Of a stretch of 64,000 nt of DNA, positions 21,411-31,758 are shown piece after piece. The position numbers and the translations under genes are program-made. Positions within the stretch are counted from its first letter, which is position 1; each line of letters opens with the position of its first letter. Under the pieces are notes generated by a model. The model was given only the letters and a program-made list of their open reading frames with translations, had not been told where the DNA came from and did not search any database. The DNA comes from Uranotaenia lowii (taxonomy: Eukaryota > Arthropoda > Insecta > Diptera > Culicidae), in contig NC_073693.1 of assembly GCF_029784155.1 (NCBI RefSeq), positions 162,484,031 to 162,548,030 of the forward strand, given 5' to 3'.

Positions 21411-24054
21411 ATGTTTAAATATTATGAATTGGAACGCCAGATCTTTGCTGGCTAACCAAGATGAATTCTTTTTATTTTTGAAAACTCAAAACATTCATAT
21501 TGCTGCCATCACCGAAACTTTTTTAAAGCCAGACAATAACTTGAAAAGCAATGCTTTCTTTAAAATTTTGCGAAATGATCGACTTGATCGACAAGGTGGG
21601 GGTGTAGCTATTGTCATCAATAGTCGTCTCAAATTTAGACTTCTTCCTTCTTTCAATACAAAAGTCTTAGAAACAATTGGAATTGAATTAGAAACTTCTA
21701 TGGGGAAAATTATAATTGTTGCCGCATATTTGCCTTTTCAATGTAGCGGTGAACAGAAAAATTTTTTGAAGGGAGATTTACAAAAACTCACCAGAAATAA
21801 ATCTAAATTTTTTATTATTGGTGACTTTAATGCAAAACACCGATCTTGGAATAATATTTCATCAAATTCAAATGGGAATATTTTGTTTAATGACTGCTCT
21901 GCAGGTTATTATACTGTTGAATATCCTAATGGGCATACTTGTTTTTCTTCAATTAGAAATCCCTCCACAATTGATTTGGTTCTAACGGATTTAGGCGAGC
22001 ATTGTAGTCAATTAGTTACTCATGCGGACCTCGATTCAGACCACCTTCCAGTAACATTTTCTTTATCCCAAAGTCCCATTGAAAACCCTTTAAAATCAAC
22101 TTTTAATTTTCAAAAGGCTAACTGGGAGCGATATATGAATTTTATTGAACGTAATTTAGATGTAAACGTTCCATTGAATTCAATAGAAGATATTGATTTG
22201 GCTGTAGAAAATTTGACAACTTCAATAGTCAATGCTAAAGCCGCTTCGATACCTAAAGTTAAACATAAATTTAATCAACCTTTAATTGATGATGATCTTC
22301 AGTTTTTGATACGACTGAAAAACATTCGTCGACGCCAATATCAACGAACTAGGGATCCTTATTTGAAATTAATTTATTGCGACCTTCAAAAAGAGATCAA
22401 ACGTCGTTTAAATTTCATCCGTAATGAAAATTTTGCTAAAGCAGTAGAGGACATAAAACCCTACTCAAAGCCATTTTGGAAATTAACTAAAATTCTAAAA
22501 AAGCCCCAGAAGCCAATTCCTACTTTGAAAGATGGGGATAAACTTCTTTTAACTAATTCAGAAAAAGCTCAAAAATTAGCCCAACAATTTGAGTCTGCTC
22601 ATGATTTTAATTTAAACGTTGTAAGTCCAATTGATGCTCAAATTTCCCTAGAATTTGATGATATTCTTTCTAAGCAAATTGTGTTTGAAAGTTCTTGTGA
22701 GACAAATATTGATGAACTTAAATTGATTTTCAAAAAATTTAAAAATATGAAAGCCCCGGGGGAAGATGGGATTTTCTATATTCTTATTAAAAAGTTGCCT
22801 GAAAGCACTTTAAATTTTTTAGTTAAAATCTTCAATAAATGTTTTCACTTGGCTTATTTTCCCAATAAATGGAAAAATGCCAAAGTAACTCCAATTTTGA
22901 AACCTGGAAAAAGTGCTTCAGAGCCTTCAAGTTATCGACCAATTAGTTTGCTTCCTTCTTTAAGTAAACTATTTGAGAGAGTTATTTTGAATAGAATGAT
23001 GATTCACATTAATCAGAATTCTATTTTCCCTGATGAACAATTTGGTTTTCGTCATGGACATTCTACTACACATCAACTTTTGAGTGTAACTAATATGATT
23101 AACGCTAGCAAATCTGAGGGTTATTCAACTGGTGTTGCTCTTCTTGATATTGAAAAAGCTTTTGACAGTGTTTGGCACAAAGGTTTAGTAGCTAAATTAG
23201 CTCGATTTGATTTTCCTGTATATCTCACCAAAATTATTCAAAATTATTTGACTAGCCGAACTTTGCAAGTAAGCTATCAAAATTCATGCTCTGAAAGGAT
23301 ACCCATTAGAGCTGGTGTCCCTCAGGGTAGTATACTTGGGCCTATTTTATACAATATTTTTACTTCTGATCTTCCTGATGTCCCAGAAGGAAAAGGTAGA
23401 AGATTATTTGCTGACGATACTTTGCTTTCAGCCAAAGGTCGAAATTTACGGGTGGTACGCAGTAGATTGCAACAAAATTTAAATTCCTTTTTGAATTACT
23501 TGAAAATGTGGAAAATTTCTCCTAACGCTTCCAAAACTCAACTTATTTTATTTCCCCATAAGCCAAGAGCAAATTTTTTAAAACCTAATGAAAATCATTC
23601 CATAACTTTTAATGGGGTTTCTTTAGAATGGTCTGATCACGTGAAGTACCTGGGACTTACACTTGATCGGAATCTTACTTTTAAAAATCACATTGAAGAT
23701 ATTCAATCTAAATGTAATAAATATACTAAATCTCTTTATTCTCTCATCAACAGGAAATCCAGGTTGTGTCTGCGAAATAAGATGTTAATCTTCAAACAGG
23801 TATTCCGACCAGCGATAATGTATGCAGTTCCAATTTGGTCTAGCTGCTGCGCGACGAGGAAGAAAGCCATCCAGAGGATTCAGAACAAGGTTCTGAAAAT
23901 GATTTTGCGGCTTCCACCTTGGCACAGCACCGAAGATCTTCATCGGATTGCGGGCATTGAATCGATCGAAGAGATGGCCAACAAAATCATCTCCAACTTC
24001 AGAGGCAAATCGATGCAGTCTTCCATCGCAGAGATTCGTTCTCTCTATAATTAG
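21397..24054 (+). CDS. Jockey ORF2, endonuclease-reverse transcriptase
   Basis: The 885-residue protein nicks target DNA and reverse-transcribes element RNA at the nick. The N-terminal apurinic-type endonuclease shows NWNARS (about 5), ITETFLK (about 38-44), GDFNAKHRSWNN (about 141) and DSDHLPVTF (about 213). Reverse transcriptase blocks follow: WKNAKVTPILKPGK (about 490), YRPISLLPS (about 512), FGFRHGHSTTHQL (about 549), LLDIEKAFDSVWH (about 582), AGVPQGSILGPILYN (about 639) and the catalytic FADDTLL (about 671). No stop or frameshift interrupts it. Its ATG lies inside the last codons of ORF1 in another frame, so translation by termination-reinitiation is likely. Jockey assignment is by motif wording and length. 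Confidence 0.92.
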   Translation: MDPNRCLNIMNWNARSLLANQDEFFLFLKTQNIHIAAITETFLKPDNNLKSNAFFKILRNDRLDRQGGGVAIVINSRLKFRLLPSFNTKVLETIGIELETSMGKIIIVAAYLPFQCSGEQKNFLKGDLQKLTRNKSKFFIIGDFNAKHRSWNNISSNSNGNILFNDCSAGYYTVEYPNGHTCFSSIRNPSTIDLVLTDLGEHCSQLVTHADLDSDHLPVTFSLSQSPIENPLKSTFNFQKANWERYMNFIERNLDVNVPLNSIEDIDLAVENLTTSIVNAKAASIPKVKHKFNQPLIDDDLQFLIRLKNIRRRQYQRTRDPYLKLIYCDLQKEIKRRLNFIRNENFAKAVEDIKPYSKPFWKLTKILKKPQKPIPTLKDGDKLLLTNSEKAQKLAQQFESAHDFNLNVVSPIDAQISLEFDDILSKQIVFESSCETNIDELKLIFKKFKNMKAPGEDGIFYILIKKLPESTLNFLVKIFNKCFHLAYFPNKWKNAKVTPILKPGKSASEPSSYRPISLLPSLSKLFERVILNRMMIHINQNSIFPDEQFGFRHGHSTTHQLLSVTNMINASKSEGYSTGVALLDIEKAFDSVWHKGLVAKLARFDFPVYLTKIIQNYLTSRTLQVSYQNSCSERIPIRAGVPQGSILGPILYNIFTSDLPDVPEGKGRRLFADDTLLSAKGRNLRVVRSRLQQNLNSFLNYLKMWKISPNASKTQLILFPHKPRANFLKPNENHSITFNGVSLEWSDHVKYLGLTLDRNLTFKNHIEDIQSKCNKYTKSLYSLINRKSRLCLRNKMLIFKQVFRPAIMYAVPIWSSCCATRKKAIQRIQNKVLKMILRLPPWHSTEDLHRIAGIESIEEMANKIISNFRGKSMQSSIAEIRSLYN

Positions 24055-24628
24055 TTTTAATTTAGGATAGTTTTAGTTTTTAGTAGTAAGTTTAAAATAT
24101 TTTTTGACATTACAGGATGTTCTCCTACATAAAAATACATGATTGCACTCAGCAAAATTAATTCAAATAAATAAATTATAGTGATTAATAAACTATAGGG
24201 CTCTGAAAGTTCATTATTGAACCGAACACCTAATTTAATGTATTAATGTAATATAAATGTAATGATGAATTGGTACTAATAAAGATATATTTAAAAAAAA
24301 AAAAAAACACTAAATTTCGTAAACAATGTTTGTGTATTACATGGAAAATCGCCTACTGGGCTGGAAAAAGATAAAAAACCCCGTGAAAAAAAGGAATCTT
24401 GCAAGTAAAAAGTGTCGTTAGTAAAACTGTTGCTATTCCCATTTTAACAAGGATCGTAATCCAACGTTCTCCGTAATAATCGATTTTGAGTGCGGCCTGC
24501 CATAAAAATTTCAAATTGAAATTGGCCTGTGGGCTCAAAAGGTTGCTCACCCCTGTTCTACACGCTTCTTAGCTATCTTAAAGACCACTTGACAGATTGT
24601 TTGCTATAAATTCAAATTCCGTTCATGC

Positions 24629-25218
24629 AATCAAACTTTATTATCTTATTTTGATCGCCGCTGGGATATATTCTTATCTAAGTTTGTGGCATATCGGCAA
24701 ATTGAAAATCTAATTAGAGAGCAATTAAGACAGACATGAAAATTGATAGGTGGAAAGGTCAAAGCTAGAGCGCTTTGGGTAGAAGAAACGAATAGATGGT
24801 GAAACTGTGAGCTTAGGGCATTGTTTTTTATCGACAGCATGAAACTGCTTGTGTGATTCTTTTACCCAGCACCTGCTGGCTGTTTGTAGTAAGTGACGTA
24901 GTAGTAAGCCCGGTCGAACGCAACCTCATGTGTTCGACCCATCTGAGCTGGTTGTGGGTAGCAATGTGGCTTCTTCGTCACTTACTACAAACAGCCAGCA
25001 GGTGCTGGGTAAAAGAATCACACAAGCAGTTTCATGCTGTCGATAAAAAACAATGCCCTAAGCTCACAGTTTCACCATCTATTCGTTTCTTCTACCCAAA
25101 GCGCTCTAGCTTTGACCTTTCCACCTATCAATTTTCATGTCTGTCTTAATTGCTCTCTAATTAGATTTTCAATTTGCCGATATGCCACAAACTTAGATAA
25201 GAAAAATCAAACTTTATT
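24629..25218. mobile_element. Fold-back insertion, perfect 228-bp arms, with 14-bp target duplication
   Basis: AATCAAACTTTATT is present at 24629-24642 and 25205-25218 and only once in the undisturbed copy 2 (27257-27270), proving a 562-bp insertion at 24643-25204. Inside, 24671-24898 and 24976-25203 are reverse complements around a 77-bp loop. Twenty-eight unpaired bases precede the left arm. The loop holds tRNA B-box-like words (GTGTTCGACCC). The loop and arms have no credible gene; the mirrored frames are products of the palindrome. Confidence 0.85.
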
Positions 25219-25701
25219 CACGAATGAAATTATCGCATATATTTTGAGTACAGGATTTAGTTGATGAAAATGCAGTAGATTATATTATTTGCTTCTTCGA
25301 AACAGCGCGAAACTTACTTATTTTAAAACTAATTTTTATATCTCTCATACCTTGGTTTTTCGCATAGCTCGCTTTTGCATACATTTCCACGATCTTTCCT
25401 AAGGAAAGCTCAGGTTGGATTAAAACCAAAGAAAGCAAACTTAAACAGAAGCTTTTGACTTTTCTCTAAATAATCGAAGTTCTTCTTGATAAATCGTTTT
25501 CTGAGAACTTGAACATTCCAACATTTTTTTTTCCATTTAGGTTAGCTCCTGGTTTCGTGGATCGTATTTTACATATGGTCAAGGTATAGTTTGAAACTTT
25601 TTCTAGTTCTACTTTCTAGTTCTAGCTCTACTTTCTCTTCGATTTTCAATGAAGTTTTTCGCTTTTTACTATTTTTTAAATGTTATTTTAAACCTCAATA
25701 A

Positions 25702-26105
25702 TAACACAAGTTTACAAAATTTTAAAAAAAATCGTGAACTTGTTTGACAGACCAATATTTTTAATGTAAAATCGGGCGCTGAATCCGAAAATGAAATTCA
25801 AAAAAATCTCAGTAGAACGGTTTTTGAGTTATGCTCCAAATATGAAATTTTGGAAAAATAAAAAAGTTCTTGTATTTAGATGAAAATATTTCGGACGGCA
25901 TAACACTAATTTGGAACCCCTCTTTTGCAAATTGAAGGTGAATAAATTTTCTATCGATCATCTGAACACTGTTTTTGCGTATGATCAACAGTATTGTTGA
26001 TATTAGTGACTTTATGATAGAAAAAAATTATAAAAAACGCATTTTTTTTAGAGAAAATTTTGTTTTAGCGAATGTTTTAGACTTGATGGTAATATTTAAA
26101 AAATC
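25702..26105. mobile_element. TAA-flanked element, truncated by the duplication junction
   Basis: Starts at TAA then CACAAGTTTACA (25705 on), equivalent to the start of the complete copy at 27756, and stops at 26105 where the second duplication unit begins. This truncation shows the element was in place before the duplication. Confidence 0.75.
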
Positions 26106-27752
26106 TTTTTAAATCTGTTCCTAAAGTCATTTTTTTTTATTCCACGCAATGATAAAGGTGTAGGATAGAAATGTTCAGCAGATTATTTTATTTTTTTTTT
26201 TGAAAATTTGGGTAATTAAACAAATATTTTAAAAATATTATTTCTGTTAGCACTCAAATACTGTATTGAGAAAAGTTTAATAACAAGGCCTGGGTGAACA
26301 ATTTTAGATTTCTTATCAGTTGACCCCAAAAATCACAGGAAATTCTTACCAAAACTCGATCAATTTAGTCATTTTACTCAAAAACTAGAAATCCTTATTA
26401 CCAAAATCATAATACTTTCAAATATTGCTAACTGTTATTTCGACGAAATTTGCTTAAAAGCTTAGAAATTATGGATTTTTCTATAATTTTTAGAAATCTT
26501 GCTCAACATCCTAATGCATGATCTTTTACGAAAATTTTAATTGAAAAACACATTTTTTTCACCGTTTGTAAGTAAAAAAGATCGGGACGTCGAGAACAAA
26601 TTTATATTGTGGAAGTAATTTTTGAAAATACTCACAGAAAAACAGAACGAATGTTCAATAATTATTCAACGTCCAATGCTGAGAAGACAGTGATTTCCTT
26701 GAAATTTATTATTCTTAATATAAGCTATCGCTGTGATGTCTTCCTAGAAAACTCTTTAATGAAAGTGATGACAAATAATTACAACGGTATGTGAAAACAA
26801 GGGTTTTTGTAAAAAAAAGTCCAATTTTTTTATCAACAATATATTTAAAAGCTTTAAAAAATTCTCGTTTTCCATATCAATGAAAAGCAGATGATGTCTC
26901 TATTTGGAAGAACGAATGTTTCGAGGAAGTGAAAATCAATTTGAAAATTAAGATAAATATAAAATGATCAAGATATACCAAGTGATGTAGCTATTCAATT
27001 TTGGCTGGTATTGTCCGCCTTGCATAAACAAATCGATGTAAATTTTATGTTTTCTTAAAAATGTCAAAAATTGTTTATTGGTTAAGCTCTGCTTAGTACT
27101 GATAAATGTTATTTTGAGTGCGGCCTGCCATAAAAATTTCAAATTGAAATTGGCCCGTGGGCTCAAAAGGTTGCTCACCCCTGTTCTACACGCTTCTTAG
27201 CTATCTTAAAGACCACTTGACAGATTGTTTGCTATAAATTCAAATTCCGTTCATGCAATCAAACTTTATTCACGAATGAAATTATCGCATATATTTTGAG
27301 TACAGGATTTAGTTGATGAAAATGCAGTAGATTATATTATTTGCTTCTTCGAAACAGCGCGAAACTTACTTATTTTAAAACTAATTTTTATATCTCTCAT
27401 ACCTTGGTTTTTCGCATAGCTCGCTTTTGCATACATTTCCACGATCTTTCCTAAGGAAAGCTCAGGTTGGATTAAAACCAAAGAAAGCAAACTTAAACAG
27501 AAGCTTTTGACTTTTCTCTAAATAATCGAAGTTCTTCTTGATAAATCGTTTTCTGAGAACTTGAACATTCCAACATTTTTTTTCCATTTAGGTTAGCTCC
27601 TGGTTTCGTGGATCGTATTTTACATATGGTCAAGGTATAGTTTGAAACTTTTTCTAGTTCTACTTTCTAGTTCTAGCTCTACTTTCTCTTCGATTTTCAA
27701 TGAAGTTTTTCGCTTTTTACTATTTTTTAAATGTTATTTTAAACCTCAATAA

Positions 27753-28415
27753 TAACACAAGTTTACAAAATTTTAAAAAAAATCGTGAACTTGTTTGACA
27801 GACCAATATTTTTAATGTAAAATCGGGCGCTGAATCCGAAAATGAAATTCAAAAAAATCTCAGTAGAACGGTTTTTGAGTTATGCTCCAAATATGAAATT
27901 TTGGAAAAATAAAAAAGTTCTTGTATTTAGATGAAAATATTTCGGACGGCATAACACTAATTTGGAACCCCTCTTTTGCAAATTGAAGGTGAATAAATTT
28001 TCTATCGATCATCTGAACACTGTTTTTGCGTATGATCAACAGTATTGTTGATATTAGTGACTTTATGATAGAAAAAAAATTATAAAAAACGCATTTTTTT
28101 AGAGAAAATTTTGTTTTAGCGAATGTTTTAGACTTGATGGTAATATTTAAAAAATCTGATTTTCTTCTGCGCTTGTATGTCAATTCAAAACAAAGATTTC
28201 AAGTGGTTATTTATCAAAATAAGTTGAAAATTGAAGAAGTTATGGCTACTTTACCATAACAGTTTTTTTTTGTAGTTTTTAATTATTTAATATTTGGAGC
28301 ATAACTCAAAACCGGTTCTACTGAGATTTTTTTGCATTTTCGGTTTCAGCGCCCGATTTTACATTAAAAATGACTTTCAGTTAGCTAAGTTCAAAAATAC
28401 TGTAAACTAGTGTAA
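27753..28415. mobile_element. TAA-flanked element, complete copy 2
   Basis: CACAAGTTTACA (27756 on) and TGTAAACTAGTG (to 28412) are inverted ends flanked by TAA (27753-27755, 28413-28415). Sub-terminal arms (GGGCGCTGAATCCG near 27825; CAGCGCCCGATTTTAC near 28348) are also inverted. The element is 657 bp and non-coding. Confidence 0.75.
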
Positions 28416-30034
28416 CCATTAATCTTATAAGAATTTAAAATGGTTTTCTCCTAGATTTATATGATTTAAATGTATGGACAGAATCTTTGCAAATTTCATG
28501 CAATCGAGCTCATGAATAATTTTTTGGTCACAATTAGATATTCTTATACTTTTTCAACTTCAAAGTTTACCATTTTCCTCTGAAAAATCTTCTTTGATTT
28601 TCACTTTTATATTTCACGTAGAGATTTTACCTCATATGCATCATGATTTCGATGTTTTTGGAATTATATACGAGGAATTCAATCTGAAAAGGTACAATAT
28701 ATTATCGAAATCCATTACGCTCTTTTCCAACCAGCAAACATCAACCCACTCGAATGGAAAATACTTCGAATTTTTCAAATCATCATCACATCCAACGAAG
28801 GTTTTCCTACTTTAGTCCCTGACTGCGAGGCGCCATCCAGTTGGGTTGGATATTTTCGCCTCATCTCCATACCCACGCACATTCACATAAATGGCAGCAT
28901 CGTGCTTTGCGACCTTTCCTGAATAGTTAATGGACGAGTCTGTTTTTATCTCATCCTTTTATAAGGAGATGAAGAAAACGACAAAAAAACCCAAGCAAAA
29001 GCAGTTACTTACATTCAATGTCCCTGAAGTGTTTCACAGTTTTGTACGTGGGTTTTTTTTTTCTCTCTGACAAACTTAAGTGAACCAGTTAACTGATAAT
29101 CCCTTGATGTAATTTGACGGATAAAAATTGTCATTTCTTTTTCTTTCGTTTTCAAATGATGCTTGATATCGTATAATTGTAGATGGTTTCAATTTTTATT
29201 TCGACTTCAAAACGTGCCCACGTTTTGAATTAGTCCCTGATTTTTTTTTGAAGACCTTTTTTGATTTTTTCCCATTCACGCTAACAAATCATCGATAGCA
29301 CTTCGCAAATGATAATGTATGCCTCCCGAATGACGAACGCTAGCGTAACATTAACAGCTGGAATAAATATAACCGTGCCGTTTTATCAACTCGAGATAAA
29401 TGTTAAGTCATTTTTACTTTCACTGAACGTGTGAAACACGCCAGAGCAGAGGTCGTGGTGCCATTTTGAGAATGTGCCAACAAGCAAAGCCCTTTTGCTG
29501 AAGTTGAATTTCGTAAAACACGCAAAATAGCACTTAATTTCTGCTGCTGGATATCTCTGTATCCGGTTTGTGTATCAGCTATTTAGCACATTAATTAGCA
29601 TAATTAAGAGGGAACCCTTTGCCAATTCTGGCTCCCAAGAGAAAAAATGCGGTCTGCTTAATTTTCTATAATGTTTATCTAGCTGTTTGCGGTTGTTTAA
29701 GACAAACGAATAAGGTAATGAAAACTGTACAATTTCTCATACGATTTCATTTAACATTTACCGTAGATTATTGATAAATGGTCTTGCAAGAATAAATGAC
29801 CTCAATTTTGCGGTCTTCAACAAAGTTGTTCTGCAGAAAATTTCCTATAGAGAATTCATAAATTGGCCCAAAACCAATAAGATGACTCGGTTTCGGAGGT
29901 GAGAGAAAAGGTTGTTAAGAACGAAATGTTATTTTTTTCCATACAAACATAAAAGCGAAAAATTATGCTTGTTAAGGTTTTTTTAAATTCCTCAACAACA
30001 AAAAAAAACCATCTACACCCATTGATGAGGTTGC
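28416..30034. other. Unassigned, partly low-repeat DNA
   Basis: From about 28810 to 29660 composition is mixed and no element signature is evident. AT-rich homeodomain-like words (CATTAATTAGCATAATTA near 29589) occur close together. This could be unique non-coding DNA. No gene supported. Confidence 0.3.
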
Positions 30035-30418
30035 TAAAATCCTATGCCTATTTAGCAAATCACTATGCCGAAAATGCGCTGAAACGTGTGCTGTACTATA
30101 GATGATATAATTGGATAAGCATTAGGTACTGGCATAAAGACTCGAGTTCTCAAGCCAAATGATGCATGACCACTGCATTCGAGCGAAACAAGAAAAACAT
30201 TTCATGGGATTTTCATTCTATTGGATACATTATTCATTTCGGAAAAGTGAGAATCGAACTCATTGCAAAATACTCATCCCGGATTGGCAGTCCGATATCT
30301 TACCCAGTACACCATCTGAGTCGGTTACCAAACATAGGTTTTCTGTCTTAGTCCTTCTGCCACTGCCGATTACCAAAAAACGCACTACATTGGCCGTCTC
30401 CCGTTTGGCCAGTGTTTT
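30035..30418 (-). mobile_element. SINE family 2, copy 1
   Basis: Direct homology with 44568-44942 over most of its length, for example CGAAAATGCGCTG, AATGATGCATGACC and ACGCACTACATTGGCCGTCT. On the minus strand an A-box-like GATGGTGTACTGGG and a B-box-like GAGTTCGATTCTC (30249-30261 complement) suggest a tRNA-type promoter. Exact ends and target duplication were not resolved. Confidence 0.6.
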
Positions 30419-31187
30419 TTGGTGGAAATGGGAAACTAGAAACTGTTTTCTGTTGCCGGCCGGCTTACAAACACACGCACAGCTAATCTTGGTTCGGGGT
30501 ATTCAAGTTGAAAACAAAAAATGTTTTTTCAGATGTTGGTTTACAAACACACACACATCGCTCGGTATTTCATTCGATAATATCCTTGATTGCTGATTTT
30601 TCCCATCATGCTTTGTCTTGTGATAGGATATGGGATATGTTTTATTTAGTTTTTTTTTCAGACATATAAAATGTGGTTGTGCTGGGAGGACAATGCCAGT
30701 TATTAGAAAGCTTGTGCCGGGCCGGCATAAAATCGAATACCGGTAATTCCACCTCAATGGAAATCCATTATTGGAGTAGATGTTTGTTGATTTGTGGTTG
30801 TAGTAAAACTTTATTTTCCATCAAAATCAAGGAATTTTGAGATCTTTATTGAAAAGTAGTGGTACCTATTTTTGTAAGCTCACTTTACTCCGCCATTGTA
30901 TTATAATGGTCCAACTCCTCGTTTTGGGCTAGCGAATGGTGGGTAATGTGCAACACGAGACCCCATAGTGGTCATATCACCTACCGGCTGGGATGCGAGT
31001 AACCTAAGCGGAGATCGAGTACCCACCCAGACAACCAGAAGTCGTATTTTATTTTACAGATTATAGCGTATAGGATGTAATTTAAACTCATTTTCGTATA
31101 TCTGCACCTGCAATGTGCGGCCCACGCATATTCTTTATCGTATTTAAATGCATTGCATGCTTTTATAAAGACAAGAAGAGAGACTCG
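30419..31187. other. Unassigned DNA
   Basis: No supported gene. A 145-codon frame (30159-30596) starts inside the SINE and is antisense to it, so it is not counted. Confidence 0.35.
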
Positions 31188-31758
31188 TACACTCAGAAAA
31201 ATACTATTATACATGCCATAAGATTCTCTTATGAAGTGGCGCTATAAGAAAAATCAATGAAATTCATAAGATTATCTTATGACACGAATGAATTCTGCAG
31301 ATGTACACCTACTTCAATGAGAGTGTCACAACCGTCCGGAGTGAAGCACCTTTCACTAATAGCCACCTTGCCACTTGCCGTCAATCAGAATTTTGAATCA
31401 CGAAATGTGATCAAAGTAACCGCAGGTCTTTAGAAACGAAAAATCAGAAGCAGAGCAAGTGTGGTAGTGAATTGTGTGCCGAGGTAAAATTGTGAATCGT
31501 TTTAACGAATATTACTAGTAAATTCCTTATTTTTCCTAATTTAGTAAGATAGTAGCTACAAGCAGTTGTGTTTCTGAAAATATCATTTGATTCTGAAAGG
31601 TGTAGCAAAGCACACCGGGTCAGCTAGTTTTTCATAAGAACTTGTTATGAAAATTGAAAGAATTTCATAAGACTCTTATGAAAAATTAGTTTGGACGCAA
31701 AAAAGAGGTTCATAAGACGTATCTTATGAAAATTATAATAAGAATTTGCCTGAGTATA
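31188..31758. mobile_element. TA-flanked MITE with CATAAG/CTTATG palindromes, interrupted by a Helitron end
   Basis: Left end CACTCAGAAAAATACT and right end (complement) TACTCAGGCAAATTCT match imperfectly and are flanked by TA (31188-31189, 31757-31758). Five palindromes of the form CATAAG...CTTATG or close lie at 31217-31233, 31265-31281, 31633-31649, 31666-31680 and 31711-31728. Confidence 0.6.
31300..31628 (+). mobile_element. Helitron 3'-terminal fragment
   Basis: GAAAGGTGTAGCAAAGCACA then CCGGGTCAGCTAG ends at 31627 before a T, identical in its last ~35 bases to the complete Helitron at 44413. The 5' boundary lies somewhere between 31282 and about 31560 and could not be fixed; no tandem units are present. 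Confidence 0.65.

Larger units (their letters stand above)
19781..24318 (+). mobile_element. Full-length Jockey-clade non-LTR retrotransposon
   Basis: AACACTAAATTTCG flanks the element at 19781-19794 and 24305-24318, a 14-bp target duplication that fixes the body at 19795-24304 (about 4.5 kb). The layout is a 182-bp 5' UTR, gag-like ORF1, pol ORF2 and a 250-bp 3' UTR with AATAAA-type signals near 24168 and 24278, then a pure A tail of about 12. Both frames are open, so the copy is young. It probably transcribes from an internal promoter at its 5' end, as Jockey elements do (family knowledge). Confidence 0.9.
17823..24563. mobile_element. Non-autonomous hAT element carrying a nested Jockey
   Basis: Inverted ends CAGGGATGAGCAAC (17831 on) and GTTGCTCACCCCTG (to 24555) are flanked by the 8-bp duplication TTCTACAC (17823-17830 and 24556-24563), the hAT signature. 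GC-rich words such as GCGGCCCGCGGGCCGC sit inside the left end. Without the Jockey insertion the element is about 2.2 kb and has no transposase frame, so it would have depended on an enzyme in trans. Its right end is present a second time at 27183 because of the tandem duplication. Confidence 0.85.
18251..28160 (+). repeat. Tandem segmental duplication (copy 1 18251-26105, copy 2 26106-28160)
   Basis: Three blocks of copy 1 recur in order in copy 2: 18251-19250 as 26106-27104, about 24483-24642 as 27111-27270, and 25219-26105 as 27271-28160. By eye the first block differs by one substitution and one homopolymer indel in about 1 kb. Copy 1 has two extra segments absent from copy 2: the rest of the hAT with the Jockey, and a 562-bp fold-back. 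The junction at 26105/26106 joins the interior of a TAA-flanked element to the interior of the hAT. Confidence 0.85.

Noticed and set aside
24646..25264. Mirrored 64-76-codon frames as paired genes
   Set aside because: They lie in the two arms of the fold-back and are the same sequence read twice.
18755..26794. Two identical 61-codon frames at 18755 and 26609 as a conserved small gene
   Set aside because: They are identical only because the DNA is duplicated; there is no domain or coding bias.
30159..30596. 145-codon frame
   Set aside because: Starts inside and runs antisense to a SINE; no domain.
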